This document shows positions 9,170 through 16,850 of a stretch of DNA of 64,000 nucleotides, in pieces. This stretch comes from Streptomyces cylindrosporus (GTDB taxonomy: Bacteria; Actinomycetota; Actinomycetes; Streptomycetales; Streptomycetaceae): positions 310,001-374,000 of the forward strand of contig NZ_JALDAY010000005.1 in assembly GCF_022698165.1 (NCBI RefSeq), given 5' to 3'. Position 1 is the first letter of the stretch. Each line of letters starts with the position of its first letter. Made by a program: the position numbers and the translations under genes. The notes under the pieces were generated by a model that saw only the letters and a list, made by a program, of their open reading frames with translations, was not told where the DNA came from and did no database searches.

Positions 9170-11365
9170 GTGACAGCAGCAACGCACTCCACGCTCTTCC
9201 CGCAGGTTCCGGCATCGGCCGACGCGGTGCTCGAGGGGCTCGACCCCGAGCAGCGCGCCGTGGCCACCGCCCTGCGGGGCCCGGTGTGCGTGCTGGCGGG
9301 CGCCGGCACGGGCAAGACCCGGGCGATCACCCACCGGATCGCCTACGGGGTGCGGGCCGGGATCCTCCAGCCCTCCAGCGTGCTGGCCGTCACCTTCACC
9401 AACCGTGCCGCCGGAGAGATGCGCGGCCGGCTGCGGCAGCTCGGCGCCGCCGGCGTCCAGGCCCGCACGTTCCACTCCGCGGCCCTGCGCCAGCTCCAGT
9501 ACTTCTGGCCGAAAGCGGTCGGCGGCTCCATGCCCCGGCTCGTCGACCGCAAGATCCAGCTCGTCGCCGACGCGGCCGCCGCCTGCCGCATCCGCCTCGA
9601 CCGGGGCGAGCTGCGGGACGTCACCGCCGAGATCGAGTGGTCCAAGGTCACCCAGACCGTCCCCGCCGACTACGCCGCGGCCGCCGCCAAGGCCGGCCGT
9701 GAGGCACCCCGCGACCCGGCCGAGATCGCCCAGCTCTACTCCGTCTACGAAGACCTCAAGCGGGACCGCTCCGTCATCGACTTCGAGGACGTCCTGCTGC
9801 TCACCGTGGCCGTCCTGCAGGACCGCCACGACATCGCCGAACAGGTCCGCGCCCAGTACCAGCACTTCGTCGTCGACGAGTACCAGGACGTCAGCCCGCT
9901 CCAGCAGCGCCTGCTGGAGCTGTGGCTCGGCGAGCGGGACAACCTCTGCGTGGTCGGCGACGCCAGCCAGACGATCTACTCGTTCACCGGCGCAACCCCC
10001 GACCACCTGCTCGACTTCCGCACCCGCCACCCCGGCGCCACCGTCGTCAAGCTGGTCCGCGACTACCGCTCCACCCCCCAGGTCGTCCACCTCGCCAACG
10101 GCCTCCTCGCCCAGGCCCGCGGCCGCGCCGCCGACCACCGCCTGGAGCTGGTCTCCCAGCGCGCGGCGGGCCCCGAGCCCGGCTACACCGAGTACGTCGA
10201 CGAGCCGGCCGAGGCCGAGGGCGCGGCCCGCCGCATCCGCGAGCTCATCGACGCGGGCGTCCCCGCGGCCGAGATCGCGATCCTGTTCCGCACGAACGCC
10301 CAGTCCGAGACCTACGAACAGGCCCTCTCCGACGCCGGGGTGCCCTACCAACTGCGCGGCGCCGAGCGGTTCTTCGACCGGCCCGAGGTGCGCAGGGCCA
10401 TCGTCGCCCTGCGCGGCGCGGCCCGCTTCGGCGGCAACGACTCCCTGCTCGACGACGCCGTCGACCTGCCCTCCCAGGTGCGTGCCGTGCTGTCGGGGGA
10501 GGGCTGGACATCGCAGCCCCCGGCCGGGTCCGGCGCGGTCAGAGAGCGCTGGGAGTCCCTGGCCGCCCTGGTGAACCTCGCGCAGGACTTCGCCGCCGCC
10601 GGATCCGGAGCCACCCTCGGTGACCTCGTCGCCGAGCTGGACGAGCGGGCGAACGCCCAGCACGCCCCGACCGTCCAGGGCGTCACCCTGGCCTCCCTGC
10701 ACTCGGCCAAGGGCCTGGAGTGGGACGTCGTCTTCCTGGTCGGCGTCGCCGAGGGCATGATGCCGATCACCTACGCAAAGACCGACGAGCAGATCGAGGA
10801 GGAGCGCCGCCTCCTCTACGTCGGTGTCACCCGTGCCCGCGAGCGCCTCCATGTCTCCTGGTCCCTGTCCCGCTCGCCCGGCGGCCGCCCGAGCCGTCGC
10901 CCCAGCCGCTTCCTGGACGGGCTGCGGCCCGGTTCCACCGCCGCCGTCGGCCGTGGCGCGGCGGCGGGCCCCGGCGGGGTCGAGCGCGGCTTCGCCGGGA
11001 GACCGGACGTCGTCCCGCGGCGCACCCAGCGCAGCCCGGCCCGCTGCCGGGTGTGCGGGCGCACGCTCACCGACGCCGGTGAGATGAAGCTGATGCGTTG
11101 CGAGGACTGCCCGTCCGACATGGACGAGGGCCTGTACGAGCGGTTGCGCGAGTGGCGGGCCGAGCAGGCGCGGCGCAGCGGGCAGCCGGCGTTCTGCGTC
11201 TTCACCGACAAGACGCTGATGGCGATCGCCGAGACCGTCCCGGACGACGAGCACGAGCTGGCCCGGATCCCCGGCGTCGGAGCGCGCAAGTTCAACCGCT
11301 ACGGGGCCGATGTCCTGGCCATCTGCGCAGGCCGGGAGGTCGGGGAAGGCGACGAGGAGGGCTGA
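9170..11365 (+). CDS. uvrD2: UvrD2-type ATP-dependent DNA helicase with tetracysteine and HRDC domains
   Basis: 731-aa superfamily 1 3'-5' DNA helicase. Motifs: Walker A GAGTGKTRA (nt about 9301), TFTNRAAGEM, Walker B VDEYQDVS (nt about 9874), GDASQTIYSFTGA, SAKGLEWDVVF and VTRARERLHVSW. The C-terminus carries CRVCGR ... CEDCP (nt 11044-11110), the tetracysteine module that in mycobacterial UvrD2 links the motor to HRDC, followed by an HRDC-like region with the loop IPGVGARKFNRYG. GTG 9170 was chosen because homology starts just after it; the frame is open further upstream with no recognisable sequence. It is divergent from mycoredoxin and ends 14 nt before the AT tract of the wblC promoter. 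Confidence 0.92.
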   Translation: MTAATHSTLFPQVPASADAVLEGLDPEQRAVATALRGPVCVLAGAGTGKTRAITHRIAYGVRAGILQPSSVLAVTFTNRAAGEMRGRLRQLGAAGVQARTFHSAALRQLQYFWPKAVGGSMPRLVDRKIQLVADAAAACRIRLDRGELRDVTAEIEWSKVTQTVPADYAAAAAKAGREAPRDPAEIAQLYSVYEDLKRDRSVIDFEDVLLLTVAVLQDRHDIAEQVRAQYQHFVVDEYQDVSPLQQRLLELWLGERDNLCVVGDASQTIYSFTGATPDHLLDFRTRHPGATVVKLVRDYRSTPQVVHLANGLLAQARGRAADHRLELVSQRAAGPEPGYTEYVDEPAEAEGAARRIRELIDAGVPAAEIAILFRTNAQSETYEQALSDAGVPYQLRGAERFFDRPEVRRAIVALRGAARFGGNDSLLDDAVDLPSQVRAVLSGEGWTSQPPAGSGAVRERWESLAALVNLAQDFAAAGSGATLGDLVAELDERANAQHAPTVQGVTLASLHSAKGLEWDVVFLVGVAEGMMPITYAKTDEQIEEERRLLYVGVTRARERLHVSWSLSRSPGGRPSRRPSRFLDGLRPGSTAAVGRGAAAGPGGVERGFAGRPDVVPRRTQRSPARCRVCGRTLTDAGEMKLMRCEDCPSDMDEGLYERLREWRAEQARRSGQPAFCVFTDKTLMAIAETVPDDEHELARIPGVGARKFNRYGADVLAICAGREVGEGDEEG

Positions 11366-11378
11366 GGGAAACTCGTCG

Positions 11379-11418
11379 AAAAAATAGTTTGCGCATGCCC
11401 CAGCAATCCCCATAGGTT
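11379..11418 (+). promoter_or_regulatory. WhiB7-type autoregulated promoter of the wblC leader
   Basis: An A/T-rich run (AAAAAATAG, 11379-11387) sits directly in front of a -35 TTGCGC (11389-11394). An 18-nt spacer leads to a -10 TAGGTT (11413-11418). Known WhiB7/WblC targets have an AT-rich block just upstream of the -35, bound by the AT-hook of WhiB7 as it contacts the housekeeping sigma factor. The run is striking in this GC-rich DNA. The start site would be near 11425. Confidence 0.75.
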
Positions 11419-11530
11419 CTTAGCCACGGGGACGGAGGCCTTCTCGGAGGCCCCGATTCCGTGTTCTACTTGCATATCCGTCGGGCTGGTTCATCCCAGT
11501 CCCCCTAGACGCCGAGAGGAGGCGAGTCCA

Positions 11531-11854
11531 GTGATCAGCATCAAGAAGAGCTCCATCAGCACCGTCAAAATGACCGATCGCTCGGTCGTCGCTTCCCTGT
11601 GCATGCTCGGCGCCTCCAACCCGGGCACCGGTCTGTCCGGCATTCGTGCCGCCCGGCCGGCGTCCTCCGTGTCTCTCGCGGGTCTTCCCGTTCGTGAGCG
11701 CGATGAGCGACCGACGAAGGCACTGGAAGCAGTAGCGGCACAGGCGCAGGCCTATGCCTTTACGGCGGCTGGTGCCGGAAACCGGAAGCAGACGACGCAG
11801 CACCACCTGATGTGGGCCTTCCGTGGGCCAGAACCCTGGAGTGATCCAGCCTGA
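11531..11854 (+). CDS. Upstream ORF in the wblC leader (107 aa)
   Basis: Small ORF between the wblC promoter and its attenuator. It has a strong ribosome-binding site, AGGAGG at 11517-11522, 8 nt before the GTG start. The product begins MISIKKSSISTVKMTDRSVV and resembles no enzyme I know; it has no signal peptide or membrane segment. Its stop codon lies in a small dyad (11850-11863), 21 nt before the terminator hairpin at 11876. In whiB7/wblC genes, translation of an upstream ORF is known to control attenuation: ribosome-targeting antibiotics disturb it and let transcription pass. The peptide may matter only as a translated sequence, not as a stable protein. Confidence 0.75.
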   Translation: MISIKKSSISTVKMTDRSVVASLCMLGASNPGTGLSGIRAARPASSVSLAGLPVRERDERPTKALEAVAAQAQAYAFTAAGAGNRKQTTQHHLMWAFRGPEPWSDPA

Positions 11855-11875
11855 TCAATCAGGCCGGCGCCTTCA

Positions 11876-11918
11876 GGGCCGCGGAACCCCATCCGGGATC
11901 CGCGGCCCTTCTGTTTGT
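11876..11918 (+). terminator. Intrinsic terminator/attenuator in the wblC leader
   Basis: A 10-bp GC stem GGGCCGCGGA (11876-11885) pairs with TCCGCGGCCC (11899-11908) and is followed by the U-rich tract TTCTGTTTGT. It lies between the upstream ORF and wblC on the same strand, where a terminator makes sense only as a conditional attenuator. Confidence 0.85.
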
Positions 11919-12027
11919 CCCATCACCGGGACGGACGGGCGAAGGGGCCTCGGGACAAGAAAAGAACCCGGTACCAGCCGCCACCCGGTCCAACAGGACC
12001 GGAACGACCAGACGAGGAAGACGAACC

Positions 12028-12396
12028 GTGCAACTCGAAGCGCACGCCCCGTCCGTACCGCCTTCCGAAACGATCCCCCCGCCCGGCCTCACGGAGGACT
12101 CCGCCTTGATCCCGCTCACCGCGCTCACCGCGCTCGACGACGCCATCGAGAACCTCGGCGTACCCGTCCCCTGCCGTTCCTACGACCCGGAGGTCTTCTT
12201 CGCCGAGTCGCCGGCGGACGTCGAGTACGCCAAGTCCCTCTGCCGCACCTGCCCGCTGATCGAGGCCTGCCTCGCCGGCGCCAAGGAGCGGCGTGAGCCC
12301 TGGGGCGTCTGGGGTGGCGAGCTGTTCGTCCAGGGTGTCGTCGTCGCCCGGAAGCGGCCGCGTGGTCGCCCGCGCAAGAACCCGGTCACGGCATGA
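12028..12396 (+). CDS. wblC: WhiB-family regulator WblC (WhiB7 type)
   Basis: 122-aa WhiB-like iron-sulfur transcription factor. The four cluster cysteines are C49, C72, C75 and C81 (VPCRSYD, CRTCPLIEAC), followed by the G(V/I)WGG turn (EPWGVWGG, residues 90-97) and a C-terminal AT-hook KRPRGRPRK (residues 109-117). That AT-hook marks the WhiB7/WblC subgroup, which activates intrinsic resistance genes after ribosome inhibition. The GTG start is preceded by GAGGAAG. The long leader with upstream ORF and terminator supports drug-responsive attenuation. The stop overlaps the next start by ATGA. Confidence 0.93.
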   Translation: MQLEAHAPSVPPSETIPPPGLTEDSALIPLTALTALDDAIENLGVPVPCRSYDPEVFFAESPADVEYAKSLCRTCPLIEACLAGAKERREPWGVWGGELFVQGVVVARKRPRGRPRKNPVTA

Positions 12397-12716
12397 ACAC
12401 CGCAGGAACGATCGACCGCCCCCTCACGCACGACCCCAAGAAGCAGGCCTCGATGAAGCCGTCCACCAACGAGCCCGCCGGCTCCGCGATCGAAGACACC
12501 ACGACTACCGGCACCGCCGGTTCACCCCAGAACAGGACCCGAGAGATGCAACTTCAACCAGAAGCCCTGGCTCGTGCGCATATGCACGACCTGCTGCACG
12601 AGGCCGAGCGGGAACGCCAGGCCGTGCGCCTGGCGACCGCCCGTCGGATGCAGCGCCGTGCGGAGCGCGCCTCGCGGCGTGCCCGCCGTGCGCTCGCCAT
12701 GGCCGTCATGCAGTAA
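12393..12716 (+). CDS. Small basic protein translationally coupled to wblC
   Basis: Unrecognised 107-aa ORF whose ATG overlaps the wblC stop (ATGA). The first half is Thr/Pro-rich and probably disordered. The second half, from an internal ATG at 12546 (MQLQPEALARAHMHDLLHEA), is a strongly basic, Arg/Ala-rich predicted helix ending ARRALAMAVMQ. The internal ATG follows CCCGAGAG, and the functional product may be only the last 56 residues. The basic helix could bind nucleic acid or the ribosome; that is inference. Coupling suggests it belongs to the WblC response. Confidence 0.65.
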   Translation: MNTAGTIDRPLTHDPKKQASMKPSTNEPAGSAIEDTTTTGTAGSPQNRTREMQLQPEALARAHMHDLLHEAERERQAVRLATARRMQRRAERASRRARRALAMAVMQ

Positions 12717-12767
12717 CCGACCACACCTGAAGCGGTGGCCTCCCGAGCCCGGGAGGCGATAGCTCCC

Positions 12768-12807
12768 CCGCGGGGGCCGGTCCGTCCGAACGGACCGGCC
12801 CCCGCGG
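12768..12807. terminator. 18-bp perfect hairpin after the wblC operon
   Basis: Arms 12768-12785 and 12790-12807 are perfectly complementary over 18 bp, with a 4-nt loop CCGA. It follows the small coupled ORF and precedes the next gene; no U-tract follows, as is usual for Streptomyces terminators. Confidence 0.8.
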
Positions 12808-12852
12808 TGCGTTGTACCCGCGCGGGCGCCGACCTCGGCGTATCGTCGCCGC

Positions 12853-13062
12853 GTGACGAGTCTTTCCGGAGGCAGTGACGACGGCGGCTCCCCGGCGGAG
12901 CCCCAGCCCCTGGTGTGCGCACGCTGCGGCACCCGCGCCGAGGGTCCGCAACCCACCTGGATCTGCTCCGTGGAGAACGGCACCCGCCACTATTTCTGCG
13001 ACGCCTGTTCCCGGGAGAACCTCCGGGCGATCGAGGGACGGCTCGACTCGGCCTGGTGGTAG
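12853..13062 (+). CDS. Small zinc-ribbon protein (69 aa)
   Basis: Conserved-looking 69-aa protein with CARCG (residues 22-26) and CSVENG ... CDACSRENL, giving two pairs of cysteines that suit one zinc site. The N-terminus is Gly/Ser/Asp-rich. GTG start at 12853. It ends 1 nt before the convergent ABC1 kinase gene. Function unknown; the fold may bind nucleic acid or protein. Confidence 0.75.
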   Translation: MTSLSGGSDDGGSPAEPQPLVCARCGTRAEGPQPTWICSVENGTRHYFCDACSRENLRAIEGRLDSAWW

Positions 13063-13063
13063 C

Positions 13064-14431
13064 TCACGCCTCCGCGGCCGACTCTTCTTCCTCCGCCGCC
13101 TCCGGGACGAACCCCGGCAGCCACTCCTCCAGCTCGTCCCGCAGCCGGACCGTCGCGCCCAGCTGGCACAGCACACCGATCGTGCTCAACGTCACCCGGT
13201 GTATCAGCAGATAGGCCGGCGGCAGGTTCAGCTGCTTGCCCAGCTGATAGGCGGGGGAGCGGGGGTCGGCGATGCGGGCCGCCTGGCTGCGCATCCAGCC
13301 GCGGGTGAAGGTGAACTCGTCGGCCTGGGCCGGTTCGATGATCGGCAGGAGGTAGTCCAGAACGGCGGCCGGGTCCAGCTCGATGGACTCCTTGACGAAG
13401 CCCTCCTCGCAGAGGAGTTCGTAGACGGCCTCCGCCTCGCCGTCGAGGGTCATGCGCAGCGAGTCGCCGATCGTGGTCGGCAGGCCGCCGGGGAGGCGGT
13501 CGACCGTGCCGAAGTCCAGGACCCCGAGCCGCCAGTCGTCCTCGCCGGCCGGACCGCCGGGCAGCAGACGGAAGTTGCCCGGGTGCGGGTCGGCGTGCAG
13601 CAGGCCGGTGCGGGCCGGGCCCGAGAAGAGGAAGCGGGCCAGCAGCTGGCCGGCGCGGTCGCGCTGCTCCGCGGTGCCGTCCGCGATGATCTCCGACAGC
13701 GGGACGCCGTCGATCCACTCGGTGACCAGCACCTGGTCGCACTGGTGGACCACACCGGGTACCACGACGTCCGGGTCGCCGGCGAACTCCTCCGCGTGCA
13801 CCTGCTGGGCCTGGGCCTCCAGGGCGTAGTCCAGCTCCTCCGAGACCCGGTCCCTGAGCTCGGCGATCAGCGGCTTGATGTCCATGCCGGGGATGAGTGG
13901 CCCCAGCAGGCGGGCGAATCGGCTCAGTTGGTTCAGATCGGACAGCAGGGCGTCGCCCGCTCCCGGGTACTGCACCTTGACCGCCACCTCGCGGCCGTCG
14001 TGCCAGATCCCGCGGTGAACCTGGCCGATCGAGGCCGCGGCGGCCGGCTTGTCCTCGAACTCGAGGAACAGCTCGTGCCAGTCCTCGCCGAGCCGCTCGG
14101 CGAGCACCGTGTGCACGGTGCGCGTCGGCATCGGCGGGGCCGCCTCCTGCAGCTTCGTGAGCGCCGCGCGGTAGGGGCCGGCGACCTCCTCCGGCAGCGC
14201 CGACTCGAAGACCGACAGGGCCTGGCCGAACTTCATCGCGCCGCCCTTGAGCTCGCCGAGCACCTTGAACAGCTGCTCCGCCGTGCGCTGTTGCAGCTCG
14301 CGGCCGACGATCTCCGCGGACTCCCCGACGATCCGCTTGCCCAGCCCCCAGGTGGCCCGCCCGGCAAAGCCGAGCGGGAGCGCGGCGAGCTTGGCGGTCC
14401 GGGTGACCGCCTTGCGGGGAAGATCAGACAT
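13064..14431 (-). CDS. ABC1/UbiB (AarF)-family atypical kinase
   Basis: 455-aa protein kinase-like ATPase of the ABC1/ADCK/UbiB family. Visible motifs are KFGQALS (KxGQ extension), AAASIGQVHRGIW (Ala-rich nucleotide loop), VAVKVQYPG (lysine), LFSGPARTGLLHADPHPGNF (catalytic loop) and VLDFGTVDRL (DFG). ATG 14431 is chosen over an upstream frame extension because GGAGGG lies 6 nt before it. The start overlaps the end of the ThiF-like gene by 8 nt, so the two are translationally coupled. Family members influence lipid or quinone metabolism, but the role in Streptomyces is not established. Confidence 0.88.
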   Translation of the reverse strand: MSDLPRKAVTRTAKLAALPLGFAGRATWGLGKRIVGESAEIVGRELQQRTAEQLFKVLGELKGGAMKFGQALSVFESALPEEVAGPYRAALTKLQEAAPPMPTRTVHTVLAERLGEDWHELFLEFEDKPAAAASIGQVHRGIWHDGREVAVKVQYPGAGDALLSDLNQLSRFARLLGPLIPGMDIKPLIAELRDRVSEELDYALEAQAQQVHAEEFAGDPDVVVPGVVHQCDQVLVTEWIDGVPLSEIIADGTAEQRDRAGQLLARFLFSGPARTGLLHADPHPGNFRLLPGGPAGEDDWRLGVLDFGTVDRLPGGLPTTIGDSLRMTLDGEAEAVYELLCEEGFVKESIELDPAAVLDYLLPIIEPAQADEFTFTRGWMRSQAARIADPRSPAYQLGKQLNLPPAYLLIHRVTLSTIGVLCQLGATVRLRDELEEWLPGFVPEAAEEEESAAEA

Positions 14432-15887
14432 GCGCCCTCCAAGTCCCTGCCGGCCGCGCCGCGTCCGCCTCACGGCGTTCCTTCGACGACCGTTGCCCCT
14501 TCATTGTCTCGTGCGGCTTCCCGTCCTCACCGGCCCGTGCCCCCTTCTTACCTTTCTCCGCGGCACCGCACGGGCATGCCGGGTGCCCCCAGACCGGTCT
14601 CGCGTGCCAGGTCAGGCCGGGCAGTGACACCTCCCAGCGGGCGCCCGCGGTCGTCGGGACCCGGCCGTCGAGGAAGGCCAGTGCGTGGGCGGCGGCCAAC
14701 CCGGCGACCGTAGTGGCGAGAGTCACATCGCAGGCCCGCACCGCGCGGGACCTGCCCGAACCCGAGCGCCACTGCGCCACCAGGCGCGGCCAGGCCGGGT
14801 CGCGGTCGGTCCGCCCCTCGTGCAGACAGCCCGCGCAGCCGGTCTCGCCGGGCAGAACCAGGGGGCCGACGACTCCGGTGGCCTCCACGACACCGGCGTA
14901 CAGATGGGGCGTACCCGAAGAGACGAGGGGTTCGGCGGTGGACGGTGCGGGTGCGTGGACGTCGACGTCGTCGCGCGGGGCGAGGATCACCAGGGAGAAG
15001 CCGGGGTCACCCGCCGGGGACTGTGCCGCGCGGTCACGGAGTGGGGGACGGTCCGGGGCCCAGTGGCGTGCCGTCCGCCGGGCGGCCTCGTCCCTGCGGT
15101 CCCCGACGGACTCGGCCGGCAGCCCGCCCGGGGCGACGTCCCAAGGCTCGGCCTCGCCGACGTCACGCACGTCGACCTCGCCCACCCCCGCGGCCGCGAG
15201 GAGCGAGGCCAGGATGGCGCCGACCCGGCCCGCGCCCCGCACCTGCACCCGCAGTGAGCGGCGGGCGGCCAGCTGCCCGATCGCGTCGCCCGGTCCCGTG
15301 GTCTGCAGGGAGAGGGAGGCGAGGTCGGGGCGCAGCCGGTCCAGGACCTCCTTCTTGCCGCGCAGGGCGTCGGCGGCCGGACCGCCTCCCTTGGCGTCGT
15401 CCAGGAGGCCCGCCCGCGCCAAGCCCGTGACCAGTCCGTCGACGTGGCCGTCCGGCAGGCCCATCCGGTGCGCCTCCTCCCGCAGCAGCGGCAGCCCCCT
15501 CGTGCCGTTGAGCAGGTCGAGGAAGCTGCCCGTCGCCGGGTCCATCGGACCGAGGGTCATCGCGTGCGCCGGAGCCATCCCGAACTGCACGGTGTTGAGA
15601 TCACGCCAGCCACGCCGGAGCGCCGGCTTCACCAGCGGAGCGATCGGCGCCGACGGATCCACCACGCCGGCCGCGTCCAGGTCATCCGCCGCGCTAATCG
15701 TACGTACGGCGCTACTTGCACGTACGGCGCTACTCGCACCTACGGCGTTCCACGCACCCTTCGCGCTCCCTGCGCCCTCCGAGTTCGCTGTACTCCCCGC
15801 GCTCCTCGCGCTCCTCGCGCTCCCCGCGCTCCCCGCGCTCCCGTAACCCTTCGCGTTCGCCGCGTCCTTCGCGCACCCCGTGTCCAT
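14424..15887 (-). CDS. ThiF/E1-like Rossmann protein (cyclodehydratase-like)
   Basis: 487 aa from ATG 15887, with GGGGG a few nt upstream; the frame stays open further upstream, so the start is uncertain. The N-terminal 60 residues are Ala/Ser/Gly low-complexity sequence encoded by tandem repeats. The conserved part starts at ALRRGWRDLNTVQFGM, followed by a winged-helix-like segment, a Rossmann glycine loop (VRGAGRVGAILASLL) and four cysteines (GETGCAGCLH and HPACPCGAA) that would bind zinc as in E1-like enzymes and azole cyclodehydratase E1 domains. No RiPP precursor or YcaO partner is present nearby. Coupling to the ABC1 kinase by an 8-nt overlap suggests a joint function. The catalytic role is unproven. 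Confidence 0.75.
   Translation of the reverse strand: MDTGCAKDAANAKGYGSAGSAGSARSARSAGSTANSEGAGSAKGAWNAVGASSAVRASSAVRTISAADDLDAAGVVDPSAPIAPLVKPALRRGWRDLNTVQFGMAPAHAMTLGPMDPATGSFLDLLNGTRGLPLLREEAHRMGLPDGHVDGLVTGLARAGLLDDAKGGGPAADALRGKKEVLDRLRPDLASLSLQTTGPGDAIGQLAARRSLRVQVRGAGRVGAILASLLAAAGVGEVDVRDVGEAEPWDVAPGGLPAESVGDRRDEAARRTARHWAPDRPPLRDRAAQSPAGDPGFSLVILAPRDDVDVHAPAPSTAEPLVSSGTPHLYAGVVEATGVVGPLVLPGETGCAGCLHEGRTDRDPAWPRLVAQWRSGSGRSRAVRACDVTLATTVAGLAAAHALAFLDGRVPTTAGARWEVSLPGLTWHARPVWGHPACPCGAAEKGKKGARAGEDGKPHETMKGQRSSKERREADAARPAGTWRAHV
15703..15842 (-). repeat. 18-bp and 9-bp in-frame tandem repeats at the 5' end of the ThiF-like gene
   Basis: Three 18-bp units (15703-15756, about SAVRAS per unit) and five 9-bp units CGCGCTCCY (15798-15842, encoding Gly/Arg-Ser-Ala triplets). 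Both unit lengths keep the reading frame. Confidence 0.8.
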
Positions 15888-16141
15888 CACAGGCCCCCGT
15901 AGCCCTCGTAGAACATCCCGTCCGCCGAGGGGCTCGCTCGCGGCGGGGCGGGTCGATGGTCGGTCGACGCCCGTCGCGGTTCCCCCGGCGGGATCCAGCA
16001 TGCCCGGACCCGCCGACGGCCGCCGAAAGTTGTCCACAGGCGGTGGGTATTCGTCGTACAAATCAGACGCACGGAGGGGGATCGGCACGGAACCGTCCCG
16101 GAGTCGGGACTTCCCGCGTGTGCAGCGGGTAACGTCGGGGC

Positions 16142-16738
16142 GTGCCCGCCGACCCACTGCACAGCGCCGGAATGCCACAGCGCAGCACGACGAGCCAGCC
16201 GCCGAGCGGCTCGGGGGCGAGCGCGATCGAGGTCCGCAGGAGCGCCCGGCGACGCCGGACGGTATCCGCGTACCGCGAGGGCGATCGCACCGTCGTACTC
16301 ATCCCTGCCCGGATGTCCGAGGCGGAGGAGCAGCGCTGGGTCACCGTCATGCTCGACAAACTCGCCGCCCAGGAAAGCAAACGGGTCCTTGGCGACGCCG
16401 AGCTGGCGGAGCGGGCCGAGCGGCTGTCGGCGCAGTACTTCGACGGGCGGGCGCGGCCCACCTCGGTGCGGTGGGTCACCAACCAGAACACGCGCTGGGG
16501 CTCCTGCACCCCCGCCGAGGGCAGCATCCGACTGTCGCACCGGCTCCAGGGGATGCCCGAGTACGTCGTCGACTACGTCCTCGTCCACGAGCTGGCGCAT
16601 CTGCTCGTGCCCGGACACGGGCCCCGTTTCTGGCGGCTCCTGGAGGCCTATCCGCGCACCGAGCGGGCCCGTGGCTACCTCGAAGGGGTGGTCGCCGCCG
16701 AGCGGTTGCCGCATCTGCCGGGCGCGCGCGGCGAGTGA
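16142..16738 (+). CDS. YgjP/WLM-type zinc metallopeptidase
   Basis: 198-aa YgjP-like (DUF45, M48-related) peptidase. It has the zinc signature VHELAHLLVPGHGPRFW (HExxH plus downstream His) and the upstream family motif NTRWGSCTPAEGSIRLSHRL. GTG 16142 is preceded by TAACGT (16130-16135) with only 6 nt between, so the mRNA may be leaderless. It is divergent from the ThiF-like/ABC1 kinase pair across 254 nt. Bacterial substrates are unknown. Confidence 0.82.
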   Translation: MPADPLHSAGMPQRSTTSQPPSGSGASAIEVRRSARRRRTVSAYREGDRTVVLIPARMSEAEEQRWVTVMLDKLAAQESKRVLGDAELAERAERLSAQYFDGRARPTSVRWVTNQNTRWGSCTPAEGSIRLSHRLQGMPEYVVDYVLVHELAHLLVPGHGPRFWRLLEAYPRTERARGYLEGVVAAERLPHLPGARGE

Positions 16739-16850
16739 CGGCCGAGCCCGGTGTTGTGTACCGGGTCTGTACCGACTTCTTCCGGTGTCGGAGTTTGCCG
16801 TTAGCCTGGCGCGACGCACTCGCATTCGGGATGGGGGACGGTCGTTACGC

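Noticed and set aside
14424..16738. RiPP (azole) biosynthetic cluster around the E1-like gene
   Set aside because: No YcaO protein, precursor peptide, dehydrogenase or exporter is present in the neighbourhood.
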